From positions 1-32,034 of the forward strand of contig CANIIC010000025.1 in the NCBI GenBank assembly GCA_947467395.1: a stretch of 32,034 nt of DNA, read 5' to 3'. The stretch is from Bryobacterales bacterium (GTDB taxonomy: Bacteria; Acidobacteriota; Terriglobia; Bryobacterales; Bryobacteraceae). The stretch's first letter is position 1; each line of letters begins with the position of its first letter. Below, in pieces: positions 8,267 to 16,532 of the stretch. Position numbers and translations under genes: made by a program. Under the pieces are notes generated by a model. It was not told where the DNA came from, did not search any database, and was given only the letters and a program-made list of their open reading frames with translations.

Positions 8267-10462
8267 TCAAACATGGACGGGATGTAACAACCCTTCAAGC
8301 CCTAGCTCCCACACTTCGCGCAATTGCTTCACCGGAACATCGATGAGCGTCTTGGAACTGTCATCGATTCGCAACTGCTCCTTCATTGTAACGCCCAGCC
8401 GCACACATTCGATGTTGTGCGCCTTCGCAATCTTTTCGACCGCTTCCGGCGAAGTCGTAGAAACCAGCACGCGCGACGGACCTTCGTGGAACAGCGCCAG
8501 TTCCGGCCGCAGAGTCGACTTCACTTCCAGTGCCGCGCCGATTCCGTTCGCGCAACATTCCGCCAACGCGACAGCCAAGCCGCCCGCGCCCACATCGTGG
8601 GAGGATTCGGCTAGACCCGCGCGAACTACTTCACGAGTCGCTGTCTGCACGCGCTTTTCGTAGTCCATGTCGAGCGCCGGAGGGAGGCCCCAGATCGTCT
8701 TCAACACGTTCTTCGCATACTGCGTGCCGCCCATGCGGGTCTCATCGCTGGAGCCAACGCCGCCCAGCAACATCACCGTGCGACCTTCGTTCTTAAACGG
8801 GATAGTGACCGGCAGGCCGGTCTTCATCAAGCCGACGATGCCCATGACCGGGGTCGGCCAGATCGCCTCACCCAAAGTTTCGTTGTACAGGCTGACGTTG
8901 CCGCCCGTGATCGGAGTGTCGAAGAAGCGGCAGGCTTCGCCGATGCCCTGGATCGATTCCACTAACTGCGCCATGATCTCCGGACGTTCCGGATTGCCGA
9001 AGTTGAGGTTGTTTGTCGCGGCCACAGGCTCCGCACCGACGGCGGACAGGTTGCGGCAGCACTCCGCGATCAGCAGCTTCGTGCCTTCACGCGGGTCGAG
9101 GTAGCAGTAGCGACCGTTGCCGTCGAGCGACATCGCGATGCTGGTGTCGGTTTCCTTGATGCGAATAATCGCCGCATCGCCACCGGGCCCCGCCAGCGTA
9201 TTCGTGCGCACCGTGTAGTCGTACTGTTGCCAGATCCAGCGTTTCGAGCACAAATCGCCCGACGCGAGCATGGTCAGCAGGTCGGCTTTCAGATCCTTCG
9301 ACTCGAACTTCGGTGCTTCCATCGGAGCCGTGCGATACGGCTTCACGTTGTGCGGCCGGTCGTACAGCGGAGCTTCATCGGCCAGCTCACGATTCGGAAT
9401 GTCCGCCACGATTTCGCCGTGATCGCGCACGATCAACTTGTTCGTATCCGTGACCACGCCAACCGTCGCTGCGTCCAGACCCCATTTACGGAACACCGCG
9501 AACACTTCTTCTTCGCGACCCTTTTCAGCGACCAGCAGCATGCGCTCCTGCGATTCGCTAAGCATGATCTCGTACGGAGTCATGCCGGTCTCACGCTGCG
9601 GGACGTACTTCAGATCGATTTCAATGCCGGTTTCCGCGCGGCTGCCCATTTCGCACGTGGAGCAGGTCAAACCCGCCGCGCCCATGTCCTGGATGCCGAC
9701 GATCGCGCCGGTGTGCATGGCTTCGAGGCACGCCTCGAGCAGCAGCTTTTCCATGAACGGATCGCCCACCTGCACGTTCGGGCGCTTGCTCGCCGAGTTT
9801 TCGCTGAACTCTTCCGAAGCCATCGCCGCGCCTTGAATGCCGTCACGTCCAGTCTTCGCGCCCACATAAATCACGGGGTTGCCGACGCCAGTCGCTTTGC
9901 CGAAGAAAATCTCGTCGTGCTTGAACACACCCAGGGCGAATACGTTCACCAGGGGGTTGCCGTTGTAGCAGGCTTCAAACTGCGTTTCACCACCCACCGT
10001 CGGCACGCCGAAGCAGTTGCCGTAGTGTGCGATGCCCTCGACCACACCCGTCAAAATGCGGCGATTGCGCTCGCCATTCTGCGGATCGTCCAGCGGCCCG
10101 AAGCGGATCGCATCCATCACCGCGATCGGTCGCGCGCCCATCGTGAAGATGTCGCGCAAGATGCCGCCAACGCCAGTCGCGGCGCCTTGGAACGGCTCAA
10201 TAAAGCTGGGGTGATTGTGCGACTCGATCTTGAACGCGATCGCGATGTTGTCGCCGATGTCGATGATGCCGGCGTTTTCACCCGGCCCCACCAGCACGCG
10301 CGGATTCTCAGTCGGGAGCGTCTTCAGATGGATCTTGCTGCTCTTATACGAGCAGTGCTCGCTCCACATCACGTTGAAGATGCCGAGTTCGGTCTCGGTC
10401 GGCTCGCGCTGCAGAATCGCGCGAACCTTCGCCATCTCGTCAGGAGGCAGTTGACTCGCCAT
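8267..10462 (-). CDS. purL: Phosphoribosylformylglycinamidine synthase, large subunit
   Basis: PurL uses ATP and ammonia delivered by PurQ to convert FGAR to FGAM. At 731 residues it is the short (Bacillus-type) form, which works as a complex with PurQ and PurS. Visible motifs are the N-terminal [10 protein letters not shown], the catalytic-site [16 protein letters not shown] with the phosphate-binding glycines, the second-half NLNFGNPE and a repeated AIRS-like fold with [10 protein letters not shown] near the C-terminus. The start lies 3 nt after the purQ stop. The stop is about 6 nt before the purF ATG. The three genes therefore form a tight operon read on the - strand. Confidence 0.97.
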   Translation of the reverse strand: MASQLPPDEMAKVRAILQREPTETELGIFNVMWSEHCSYKSSKIHLKTLPTENPRVLVGPGENAGIIDIGDNIAIAFKIESHNHPSFIEPFQGAATGVGGILRDIFTMGARPIAVMDAIRFGPLDDPQNGERNRRILTGVVEGIAHYGNCFGVPTVGGETQFEACYNGNPLVNVFALGVFKHDEIFFGKATGVGNPVIYVGAKTGRDGIQGAAMASEEFSENSASKRPNVQVGDPFMEKLLLEACLEAMHTGAIVGIQDMGAAGLTCSTCEMGSRAETGIEIDLKYVPQRETGMTPYEIMLSESQERMLLVAEKGREEEVFAVFRKWGLDAATVGVVTDTNKLIVRDHGEIVADIPNRELADEAPLYDRPHNVKPYRTAPMEAPKFESKDLKADLLTMLASGDLCSKRWIWQQYDYTVRTNTLAGPGGDAAIIRIKETDTSIAMSLDGNGRYCYLDPREGTKLLIAECCRNLSAVGAEPVAATNNLNFGNPERPEIMAQLVESIQGIGEACRFFDTPITGGNVSLYNETLGEAIWPTPVMGIVGLMKTGLPVTIPFKNEGRTVMLLGGVGSSDETRMGGTQYAKNVLKTIWGLPPALDMDYEKRVQTATREVVRAGLAESSHDVGAGGLAVALAECCANGIGAALEVKSTLRPELALFHEGPSRVLVSTTSPEAVEKIAKAHNIECVRLGVTMKEQLRIDDSSKTLIDVPVKQLREVWELGLEGLLHPVHV

Positions 10463-10465
10463 TTC

Positions 10466-11143
10466 TTACTTACCCGCCTTGGTTACAAGAGACGCGACCA
10501 TGGATTCCAGAATGACCCGACCCTCGGTTGAGCCCAGCAGTTCGTCCGCGGCGCGCTCCGGATGCGGCATCATGCCCATCACGTTGCGTTGTTCGTTGCA
10601 GATGCCCGCGATGTCACGGAGGCTGCCGTTCGGATTGTCCATGTAGCGGACGATCACGCGATCTTCGGCTTCTAGTTGATCGAGGATTTTGTCGTCCGCG
10701 AAATAGCAGCCTTCGCCGTGAGCCACGGGGACGCGAATCAGCTGGCCCTTGGTCGCCGCGCAGGTGAAGGGAGAGTTCGTCGTCTCGATGCGCAACGTGA
10801 CGTCGCGGCAAACAAACCGCAGGTCACGATTGCGAATCAGGGCTCCCGGCAGGAAGCCACACTCCACCAAAATCTGGAACCCGTTGCAGATGCCCAGCAC
10901 CAGCCCGCCCTGATCGGCAAACTTGCGCACAGCACCCATGACAGGGGAGAACTTCGCGATTGCACCGCAACGCAGGTAGTCGCCGTAGGAGAACCCTCCC
11001 GGCAGAATCACCGCATCGACATCGCCGACGGAGTGGGAATCATGCCAGATAAATTCGGCCGAATGGCCAAGGTTCTGCGAGAACGCGTACCACGCGTCGT
11101 GGTCACAATTGCTGCCCGGAAACACGACTACGCCAAATCGCAT
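10466..11143 (-). CDS. purQ: Phosphoribosylformylglycinamidine synthase, glutaminase subunit
   Basis: PurQ is the class I glutamine amidotransferase that supplies ammonia to PurL. The 225-residue product begins with [12 protein letters not shown]. It carries the nucleophile Cys in GICNGFQ and the His and Glu partners in MPHPERA, so the catalytic triad is intact. Its size is normal. An AGGTC-containing sequence precedes the ATG by about 7 nt. It is the first visible gene of the pur operon; upstream lie only 40 bp and then cutA. The small partner PurS, usually encoded directly before purQ, is absent here. Confidence 0.97.
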   Translation of the reverse strand: MRFGVVVFPGSNCDHDAWYAFSQNLGHSAEFIWHDSHSVGDVDAVILPGGFSYGDYLRCGAIAKFSPVMGAVRKFADQGGLVLGICNGFQILVECGFLPGALIRNRDLRFVCRDVTLRIETTNSPFTCAATKGQLIRVPVAHGEGCYFADDKILDQLEAEDRVIVRYMDNPNGSLRDIAGICNEQRNVMGMMPHPERAADELLGSTEGRVILESMVASLVTKAGK

Positions 11144-11183
11144 GGGAAGACCTCAAGTGTAGCATCGGACCGGTCGAGCCGGA

Positions 11184-11501
11184 TCAATCAAGTTCCCGGT
11201 CCAGCCAGGAAAGATACGACTCGGAACCGTCAACTACTGGCAAAGCAAGAACTTCCGGCACTTCATAAGAATGCACGGCGGCGATGGCTTCCTTCAGCTT
11301 CGGGAACAGATCCCTACGGCTCTTGATCACCAACTGCCACTCCTGCGCATCCTCGAACTTGCCCCGCCATTGGTAGACACTGCGAACGCCCGGCAAGATG
11401 TTCACGCACGCGGCGACCTTCTGTTCCACCAGGGCACGCGCCAGTTCGACGGCTTCTTCTTCGGAATCGCAGGTGGTCAGGACAACGATCTTGTCCGTCA
11501 T
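11184..11501 (-). CDS. cutA: CutA1 family protein
   Basis: The 105-residue protein matches the small trimeric CutA family linked to divalent cation tolerance; its exact biochemical role is unsettled. Recognisable segments are VVLTTCDSEEEA, the central VAACVNI with SVYQWRGK and the C-terminal HSYEVPEVLALPV. The length is typical. Its ATG overlaps the stop of the upstream TPR gene as ATGA (11498-11501), so the two are probably translated together. The pur operon follows after about 40 bp and could be read through from here. Confidence 0.95.
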   Translation of the reverse strand: MTDKIVVLTTCDSEEEAVELARALVEQKVAACVNILPGVRSVYQWRGKFEDAQEWQLVIKSRRDLFPKLKEAIAAVHSYEVPEVLALPVVDGSESYLSWLDRELD

Positions 11502-12019
11502 TTCAGTATTACGATGCCCTTGCCACGAGCGGTGCCGCGAATCGCCTCGGCTTCCTTCTTGGCGTCTTCGATCGACACAGGGCCCCCGGCAGCCTTCGGG
11601 CCTGCCGCGCTCTTCGGATACTTCTCGATGCGCTTCTGCACCTCGGCGGCCTTCTTCTTGTCGTCCACCATCGCGACGTACTTCTGGAACGCCTCGCGAG
11701 CCGCGCCGTAGTCTTTCAAGTGTTCGCTGGCATCGCCCAGCTTGAAGAACGCGGTCGCGTTGCCGTCATCCCACTGCGTCGCCTCGCGATAGCGGTAGGC
11801 CGCCCCCTTGTAGTTGCCGCGCTTGACGTTGAAGTCGCCGACCTCGATCTCTTTCTTCGCCTGCAAAGGATTGAACGTGTAGACCTTAGGCGTCGCTACG
11901 CCAGCGTCTTCTTCGGGCGGTTCTTCGTACTTGGGGGGATTCGGATCGGGCGGAGGCGGGGGGAACTGGGCACACACGGTCCCGGCCAACATCAAAGCGA
12001 CAAGAAGCCCGCGTGCCAC
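11498..12019 (-). CDS. Secreted TPR-repeat protein of unknown function
   Basis: The 173-residue product starts with a signal peptide (MARGLLVALMLAGTVCA) with a plausible signal peptidase I site after VCA. The preceding residues do not make a good lipobox. A proline-rich stretch (PPPPPDPNPP) follows. The rest contains about two TPR-like helical pairs (LGDASEHLKDYGAAREAFQKY) and a basic, Ala/Gly-rich tail. It probably sits in the periplasm as a protein-interaction scaffold. The start is GTG at 12019, needed to keep the signal peptide. No Shine-Dalgarno is visible, but TATACT ends 6 nt upstream, suggesting a leaderless mRNA. It overlaps cutA by ATGA and diverges from uvrC by only a few bases. 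I do not recognise a named family. Confidence 0.75.
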   Translation of the reverse strand: MARGLLVALMLAGTVCAQFPPPPPDPNPPKYEEPPEEDAGVATPKVYTFNPLQAKKEIEVGDFNVKRGNYKGAAYRYREATQWDDGNATAFFKLGDASEHLKDYGAAREAFQKYVAMVDDKKKAAEVQKRIEKYPKSAAGPKAAGGPVSIEDAKKEAEAIRGTARGKGIVILK

Positions 12020-12025
12020 AATTCA

Positions 12026-12033
12026 AGTATAGG
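12026..12033. promoter_or_regulatory. Overlapping divergent -10 elements (TPR gene / uvrC)
   Basis: AGTATAGG reads TATACT on the - strand (12031-12026), ending 6 nt before the GTG of the TPR gene, and TATAGG on the + strand (12028-12033) in front of uvrC. No good -35 is visible in either direction. The short distance to the start codon suggests a leaderless transcript at least for the - strand gene. Confidence 0.45.
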
Positions 12034-12049
12034 CACCCCATTTCAAGAC

Positions 12050-13843
12050 CTGCGCAAGCGTGCGTCCGAACTTCCGGAACTCCCGGGAGTGTATCTGTAC
12101 AAGGACGCGCACGGCACTGTGCTCTACGTAGGGAAGGCCAAGAACCTCCGCAGCCGCGTTCGCAGCTACTTCAACGAAGACCGTCTCGCCGATTCGAAAA
12201 CCGGCACACTGATTCACCAAGCCAGCCAGATCGACTACATCCACGTCGACAACAACAAAGAAGCGCTGGCGCTTGAGAACAACCTCATCAAGCAGTACAA
12301 GCCGCGCTTCAACATTCTGCTGCGCGACGACAAGACGTTCCCGTACATCAAGCTGACCGGCGAAAAGTACCCGCGCGTATACGTGACGCGCCGCCTCCGC
12401 AAGGACGGCTCGACATACTTCGGTCCCTATTTTCCGGGGAATTTAGCGTACCGGCTGGTGCACTTCATTCATCGCCACTTCAAGGTGCCGTCCTGCAAGA
12501 TCGACTTCAACCGGAAGCATTCACATCCGTGCCTGGAGTATCACATTCATCGCTGCCACGGACCTTGTGTGCAGGGCCTGGTGACCGATGAGCGCTACGC
12601 CGAAGCGGTGCGCGACGTGCGCATGTTCCTCGATGGCCGCCACAAGGATCTGACGTCTGACTTGCAGCAACGCATCCAGGTCGCCAGCGATGCCATGCGT
12701 TATGAAGAGGCCGCGGGCTTGGTGGAACTGCTCCGCACCGTGGAAGAGATGGGCGAGAAGCAGAAAATGGCGTCTACGGATCGCGACGATACGGACATCC
12801 TCGCCTACTACGCAGAGCCGCCGCTGGTCGCGGTCAACTTGTTCCACTTACGCGGCGGACACATCGTGGATCGACGCGAGTTCTTCTGGGAAGATCAGGC
12901 CGAGTTCGATCCGTCCGAATTCTTCACCTCCGTGCTGATGCAGGTCTACCTCAACGAGCCCTACATCCCCGGCATCATCCATGTGCCCGTCGATTTCGAA
13001 GATCGCGAAGTCTTCGAGGAACTGCTCAGCGAACGCCGCGGCAAGAAGGTGGAAATCCACACACCGCAGCGCGGAACCAAGAAGGCGATGCTGGCGCTGG
13101 TCGAATCCAACGCGAAACACAGCTTCGAGCAGCGCTTCCGCGTGATGAAGCCATCGTCCGAATCGATCAAGCAGGCGCTGGCCGATGCCCTCAATCTGGA
13201 AAACGCGCCGAATCGCATCGAATGTTTCGACATCTCGCACATCCAGGGCACCGACAAGGTCGCGAGCATGGTGGTGTGGGAGGACGGCAAGATGAAGAAG
13301 GCGGACTACCGCAAGTTCATCATCAAGACCGTCGAAGGCAACAACGATTTCGCCAGCATGGCGGAAGTGATCACGCGCCGCTATGGACGCTTGAAAGAAG
13401 AAGGCGCGAAGTTCCCCGGTTTGGTGTTGGTGGACGGCGGACTGGGTCAGCTGCATGCCGCGGCTGCGGCGCTCGAGGAGATCGGCATCACCGATCAACC
13501 ACTGGCGTCGATCGCGAAACGTGAAGAGTGGATCTACGTCTACGGGCAGGAAGATGAACCGGTGATCCTCGACAAGTTCTCACCGGTGCTGCATCTGGTG
13601 CAGCAGGTCCGCGACGAAGCACATCGCTTCGCAGTGACCTTCCACCGCACACGGCGCAATCAGTCTAGATTGAAAGGGGAGTTGGCGCTCATCCCCGGGA
13701 TCGGCGACAAGACGTCAACGAAATTGTTGCGGGAATTTGGAAGTTTTGAACGGGTGAAAGAGGCGACAGAAGACGATCTCGCCGCACACATCGGCCGAGC
13801 CGCGGCTCGCAAACTGCGCGCCGCGCTCGACGGGACAGTCTAG
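12050..13843 (+). CDS. uvrC: Excinuclease ABC subunit C
   Basis: UvrC makes both incisions during nucleotide excision repair after UvrAB find the damage. From 12050 the product has 597 residues, a normal size. It has an N-terminal GIY-YIG nuclease domain (PGVYLYKD, LYVGKAK), the Cys-containing segment HPCLEYHIHRCHGPC, a UVR helix pair (RYEEAAGLVELL), an RNase H-like domain (IECFDISHIQGT) and a C-terminal helix-hairpin-helix (LIPGIGDKTSTKLLREFG). No ATG, GTG or TTG lies in frame between 11723 and the conserved GVY region. The nearest candidates are CTG at 12050 and ATA at 12029. An in-frame ATG at 11720 would read through the divergent TPR gene and is unlikely. The 3' end overlaps the Roadblock gene stop at a shared CTAG. 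Confidence 0.93.
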   Translation: MRKRASELPELPGVYLYKDAHGTVLYVGKAKNLRSRVRSYFNEDRLADSKTGTLIHQASQIDYIHVDNNKEALALENNLIKQYKPRFNILLRDDKTFPYIKLTGEKYPRVYVTRRLRKDGSTYFGPYFPGNLAYRLVHFIHRHFKVPSCKIDFNRKHSHPCLEYHIHRCHGPCVQGLVTDERYAEAVRDVRMFLDGRHKDLTSDLQQRIQVASDAMRYEEAAGLVELLRTVEEMGEKQKMASTDRDDTDILAYYAEPPLVAVNLFHLRGGHIVDRREFFWEDQAEFDPSEFFTSVLMQVYLNEPYIPGIIHVPVDFEDREVFEELLSERRGKKVEIHTPQRGTKKAMLALVESNAKHSFEQRFRVMKPSSESIKQALADALNLENAPNRIECFDISHIQGTDKVASMVVWEDGKMKKADYRKFIIKTVEGNNDFASMAEVITRRYGRLKEEGAKFPGLVLVDGGLGQLHAAAAALEEIGITDQPLASIAKREEWIYVYGQEDEPVILDKFSPVLHLVQQVRDEAHRFAVTFHRTRRNQSRLKGELALIPGIGDKTSTKLLREFGSFERVKEATEDDLAAHIGRAAARKLRAALDGTV

Positions 13844-14205
13844 AACAGTTCGCCGATTTCCTTCGCCGTCTGACGGGCTTCCAGGTGAATCAAACCCGCG
13901 TTGGCACCTTGCGGTGTCACGACCGCCAAAATCGCCTTGCTGCCTGCGGAGTAGACGAACAGCGCGCCCTCGGCAGACTGCACCGTAATTTCGCCCAGCG
14001 CGCCGGCGCTGAGGTTCTCTGAGATCTTGCGGCCCAGATTCGACGCCGCGGCGGCCAGTGCGGCCACGCGGTTCGGATCGGTGCCGTTGGTGAAGGAATG
14101 CGCGATCGGCAAGCCTTCGTTCGACGCGAGCAAAACACCCTTCAGTTCCGGAATGGCGCCCTTCAGCGTCTCCAACTGGCTCTTCAACAATTCAACCTTG
14201 GCCAT
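13840..14205 (-). CDS. Roadblock/LC7 domain protein
   Basis: The 121-residue product fits the Roadblock/LC7 fold: an N-terminal helix, then GVLLASNEGLPIAHSF, a central helix (VAALAAAASNLGRKISENL), a strand pair (EITVQSAEGALFVYSAGSKAILAVVT split by a turn) and a final helix. In bacteria such proteins commonly regulate small Ras-like GTPases of the MglA type and control polarity or motility. GGAGG ends 7 nt before the ATG at 14205, which decides the start over codons further upstream. No GTPase gene is beside it in this window. It converges with uvrC; the two stop codons share CTAG. Target and function are not deducible here. Confidence 0.85.
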   Translation of the reverse strand: MAKVELLKSQLETLKGAIPELKGVLLASNEGLPIAHSFTNGTDPNRVAALAAAASNLGRKISENLSAGALGEITVQSAEGALFVYSAGSKAILAVVTPQGANAGLIHLEARQTAKEIGELF

Positions 14206-14416
14206 GACCGATCCTCCAGAGATTGGTTCCGTACACTCTACGCGGGAAACCTGAGGAACCATCGTCGTCATAGTGCTGGAGCTTTAGGGTCTTGCGGACG
14301 GACCCGCGCCACAGGCGTAGGCAACACACCTTAGATCAGGCTCGGGCCTTATTTAGTCCGAAGAAAGTTGTACGGGTGGTCTTTAGGATTTGTGGGCTAA
14401 GGCCGATAGTACTCAC

Positions 14417-16522
14417 ATGCGGTGTCTCTATTGTGGAAAGGAGTTGGCACTCCTCAAGCGTCTTACGGGCGGCGCCGAGTTCTGTTCCGACGCCCACCGC
14501 AAGAGTTACCAGTCTGAATACAACGACTTAGCGCTCAGCCGGCTCCTGCAAGCCAAGCAGCCCGCCGCGCCGCCGGAGCAACGCTCCGCCAAAACCGAAC
14601 GCGCAGCCGCTCCCGCGGCAGTCGAAGCCCCCTCCGCCGTCGCCGTGGCAGACATCGAAACTCTGCCCGCTCCGCCCGAGCCACAGCCGGCTGAAATCAT
14701 CGCGGCCATGTGGGGACCCGTAATCGAGCAGCCCGTGGCGGCCGTTCCCGAACCCGCGCCGATCACCGGTACCGAGCCGCAGATGGAATCGCTTCTCGCG
14801 CCGGAGTTGCCCACGCGCAACGTAGACATTCAGAAACTGGCACACGAATACGGACTGCTGTGGGCAAACCCGGCCACCTGGACCCCACCGGTCCAGTCAG
14901 GGGCGAAGTCGCTCCAGCCGAAGCAGCACACGCTCGAAATGCGTGAATTCAGCCGGGGCAACGTCAGCCCGGTTCCACCCACGCGGCGCACCCAGGACGC
15001 CGCCCAGCACGAGTTTTCAAATTCTGTCGGAGACGCCATGGAAATTTCGAACCAGCCCCGTCCGCCCGCCGCTCCGCCCCAGATCTGGCAGGCCGCACCT
15101 CAGGCTCATCCCGCCATCGAGATCGCGATGGGTGCGCTCGGCGTCGCGGACTTCTCCGCGATGGGCTTTGATCGCGAAGCGAAACAGCAAGACGCCACGG
15201 TGGACGCTCCGCGCGTGCAGGCTCCGCCTAAGCCGCGCTCCGTTGAGCCGGTCGCAGTGACTCCCGTGCAGACCCCTGTGGTCGAAGTCAGCGCCCCGCG
15301 CGTGTCTGCTCCCACCGAACCTGTGAAGCAACCGCTGCCGGTGACTCTGCATGGCATCGGGGCATCTGCTCCGGCCGCGCCCGCAGTGACCGCCCCTGCC
15401 ATCGCCACATCCTTCGAGCCCAAGACGCCGACATCCAATGCACTGCCGCTGCGCCCGATGATGGTCCTGGGACCCGCCGCGCCGCAGACGGCTGCTCCGA
15501 AACCGGAACCAGTCGCGCCGAAGGTGGTGGAGACTCCGGTCCCGGCTGTGCGCGTGCTGCGGCCCGCTGGAAAGAAACGGAACGACGTACGTGTGATTCC
15601 TGCCTCCTCTCCGAAACCCGTGGAGGTTGCACCGGCACCCGTAGCCGCGGCGACGCCCCCGCCACCTCCGGCACCCGTCCAAGTCGAGCCGAAGCCGGTG
15701 GCTGAACCCGTCGCCGTCGCACCACCTGCCGTCATCGAAGAACCCGCTCCGCTGGCCGTCCCGCCGCCGACCTCGAGGGGAGCCAGTTCCAAACGCTCTA
15801 CGCTCGTTCCCGCTGATCCTCTGCCCGCCCGTGAGCCGGAAGTGGACCTGAAACTTCCGGAGCTGCACCTACAGGAAATGCAGCAGGGCATGTGGGCTCG
15901 GATGCCGGCCGTAGTGAAGATTGCCGCCGCCGCGGTGATCGTGCTCTCCATGGTTGGTTTCGCGTACTTCGCATTCAACTCCAACACGGCTTCGGCAACC
16001 ACGGTCTCCAAGGCTCCTGCTTACAAGCTGGGCCAGCAGATCAACTCTGGTGGCTGGATCGAAGACTGGGCTCCGGCCGATCCACTGCGCCGCGTGACCT
16101 TGCTGCGTGGTTCGCAGCCGTTTAGCGACTACCGCATCGAGCTGTCCGCGCAGATCCAGAAGAAGGCGATCGGCTGGATGTATCGCGGCATCAATCCGAA
16201 AAACTACTACGTGGCCAAACTAGAGAAGCTGACGAGCGGCATCGAACCCGTAGTGGCGCTGGTGCGCTACGCCGTGATCGACGGCAAAAACGAAGGCCGT
16301 GTGGAAACAGTTCTACCCATGAAGGTCCGCGTGGACACCATGTATAAGGTTCGTTTCGATGCCGTGGGTCCGAACTTCACGGTGTGGGTCCAGGGTCAAC
16401 AGGTGGCACAGTGGCGCGATACGCGGCTGGGCTCCGGTGGTTTGGGCCTCTATGCGGAAGGCGACGAAGCCGCCTTGATTCAAGGCAACGTGGATGTGTT
16501 TGAGCTGACCTCAGGGAAATAA
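14417..16522 (+). CDS. Zinc-finger, Pro/Ala-rich, single-pass membrane protein with lectin-like C-terminal domain
   Basis: Starting at ATG 14417 the protein has 701 residues. The first 30 residues form a probable zinc site (Cys3, Cys6, Cys23, His27 in RCLYCG and FCSDAH). A very long low-complexity linker rich in Pro, Ala, Val and Glu runs to about residue 490. One hydrophobic helix (about 499-520, VVKIAAAAVIVLSMVGFAYF) follows. The C-terminal part (about 535-698, with GGWIEDWAP, YRIELSAQIQ, NYYVAKLEK, GLGLYAEGDE) resembles the concanavalin-like fold of DUF1080/LamG domains. The likely topology is zinc finger in the cytoplasm, lectin-like domain in the periplasm. In-frame TTG at 14390 is an alternative start. 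It is the first of three genes with a TPR protein and a sigma-54 activator. No established function. Confidence 0.75.
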   Translation: MRCLYCGKELALLKRLTGGAEFCSDAHRKSYQSEYNDLALSRLLQAKQPAAPPEQRSAKTERAAAPAAVEAPSAVAVADIETLPAPPEPQPAEIIAAMWGPVIEQPVAAVPEPAPITGTEPQMESLLAPELPTRNVDIQKLAHEYGLLWANPATWTPPVQSGAKSLQPKQHTLEMREFSRGNVSPVPPTRRTQDAAQHEFSNSVGDAMEISNQPRPPAAPPQIWQAAPQAHPAIEIAMGALGVADFSAMGFDREAKQQDATVDAPRVQAPPKPRSVEPVAVTPVQTPVVEVSAPRVSAPTEPVKQPLPVTLHGIGASAPAAPAVTAPAIATSFEPKTPTSNALPLRPMMVLGPAAPQTAAPKPEPVAPKVVETPVPAVRVLRPAGKKRNDVRVIPASSPKPVEVAPAPVAAATPPPPPAPVQVEPKPVAEPVAVAPPAVIEEPAPLAVPPPTSRGASSKRSTLVPADPLPAREPEVDLKLPELHLQEMQQGMWARMPAVVKIAAAAVIVLSMVGFAYFAFNSNTASATTVSKAPAYKLGQQINSGGWIEDWAPADPLRRVTLLRGSQPFSDYRIELSAQIQKKAIGWMYRGINPKNYYVAKLEKLTSGIEPVVALVRYAVIDGKNEGRVETVLPMKVRVDTMYKVRFDAVGPNFTVWVQGQQVAQWRDTRLGSGGLGLYAEGDEAALIQGNVDVFELTSGK

Positions 16523-16532
16523 GGAACCTCAC

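Noticed and set aside
9227-10531. Long open frame (434 codons) antisense to purL
   Set aside because: Arg/His-rich low-quality protein and full overlap with a highly conserved enzyme gene; a GC-codon shadow.
11720-12049. ATG 11720 as the start of uvrC
   Set aside because: It would add about 110 Arg-rich residues that are the antisense of the signal-peptide TPR gene and unlike any UvrC N-terminus.
12013-12276. GTG 12013 as the uvrC start
   Set aside because: It is in another reading frame and never reaches the GIY-YIG motif without a frameshift.
14206-14416. Possible gene or RNA in the 211-bp gap before the zinc-finger gene, including a 7-bp inverted repeat TGGTTCC/GGAACCA (14224-14261)
   Set aside because: No supported reading frame or stable long hairpin; the short dyad may be chance, and the gap probably just holds divergent promoters.
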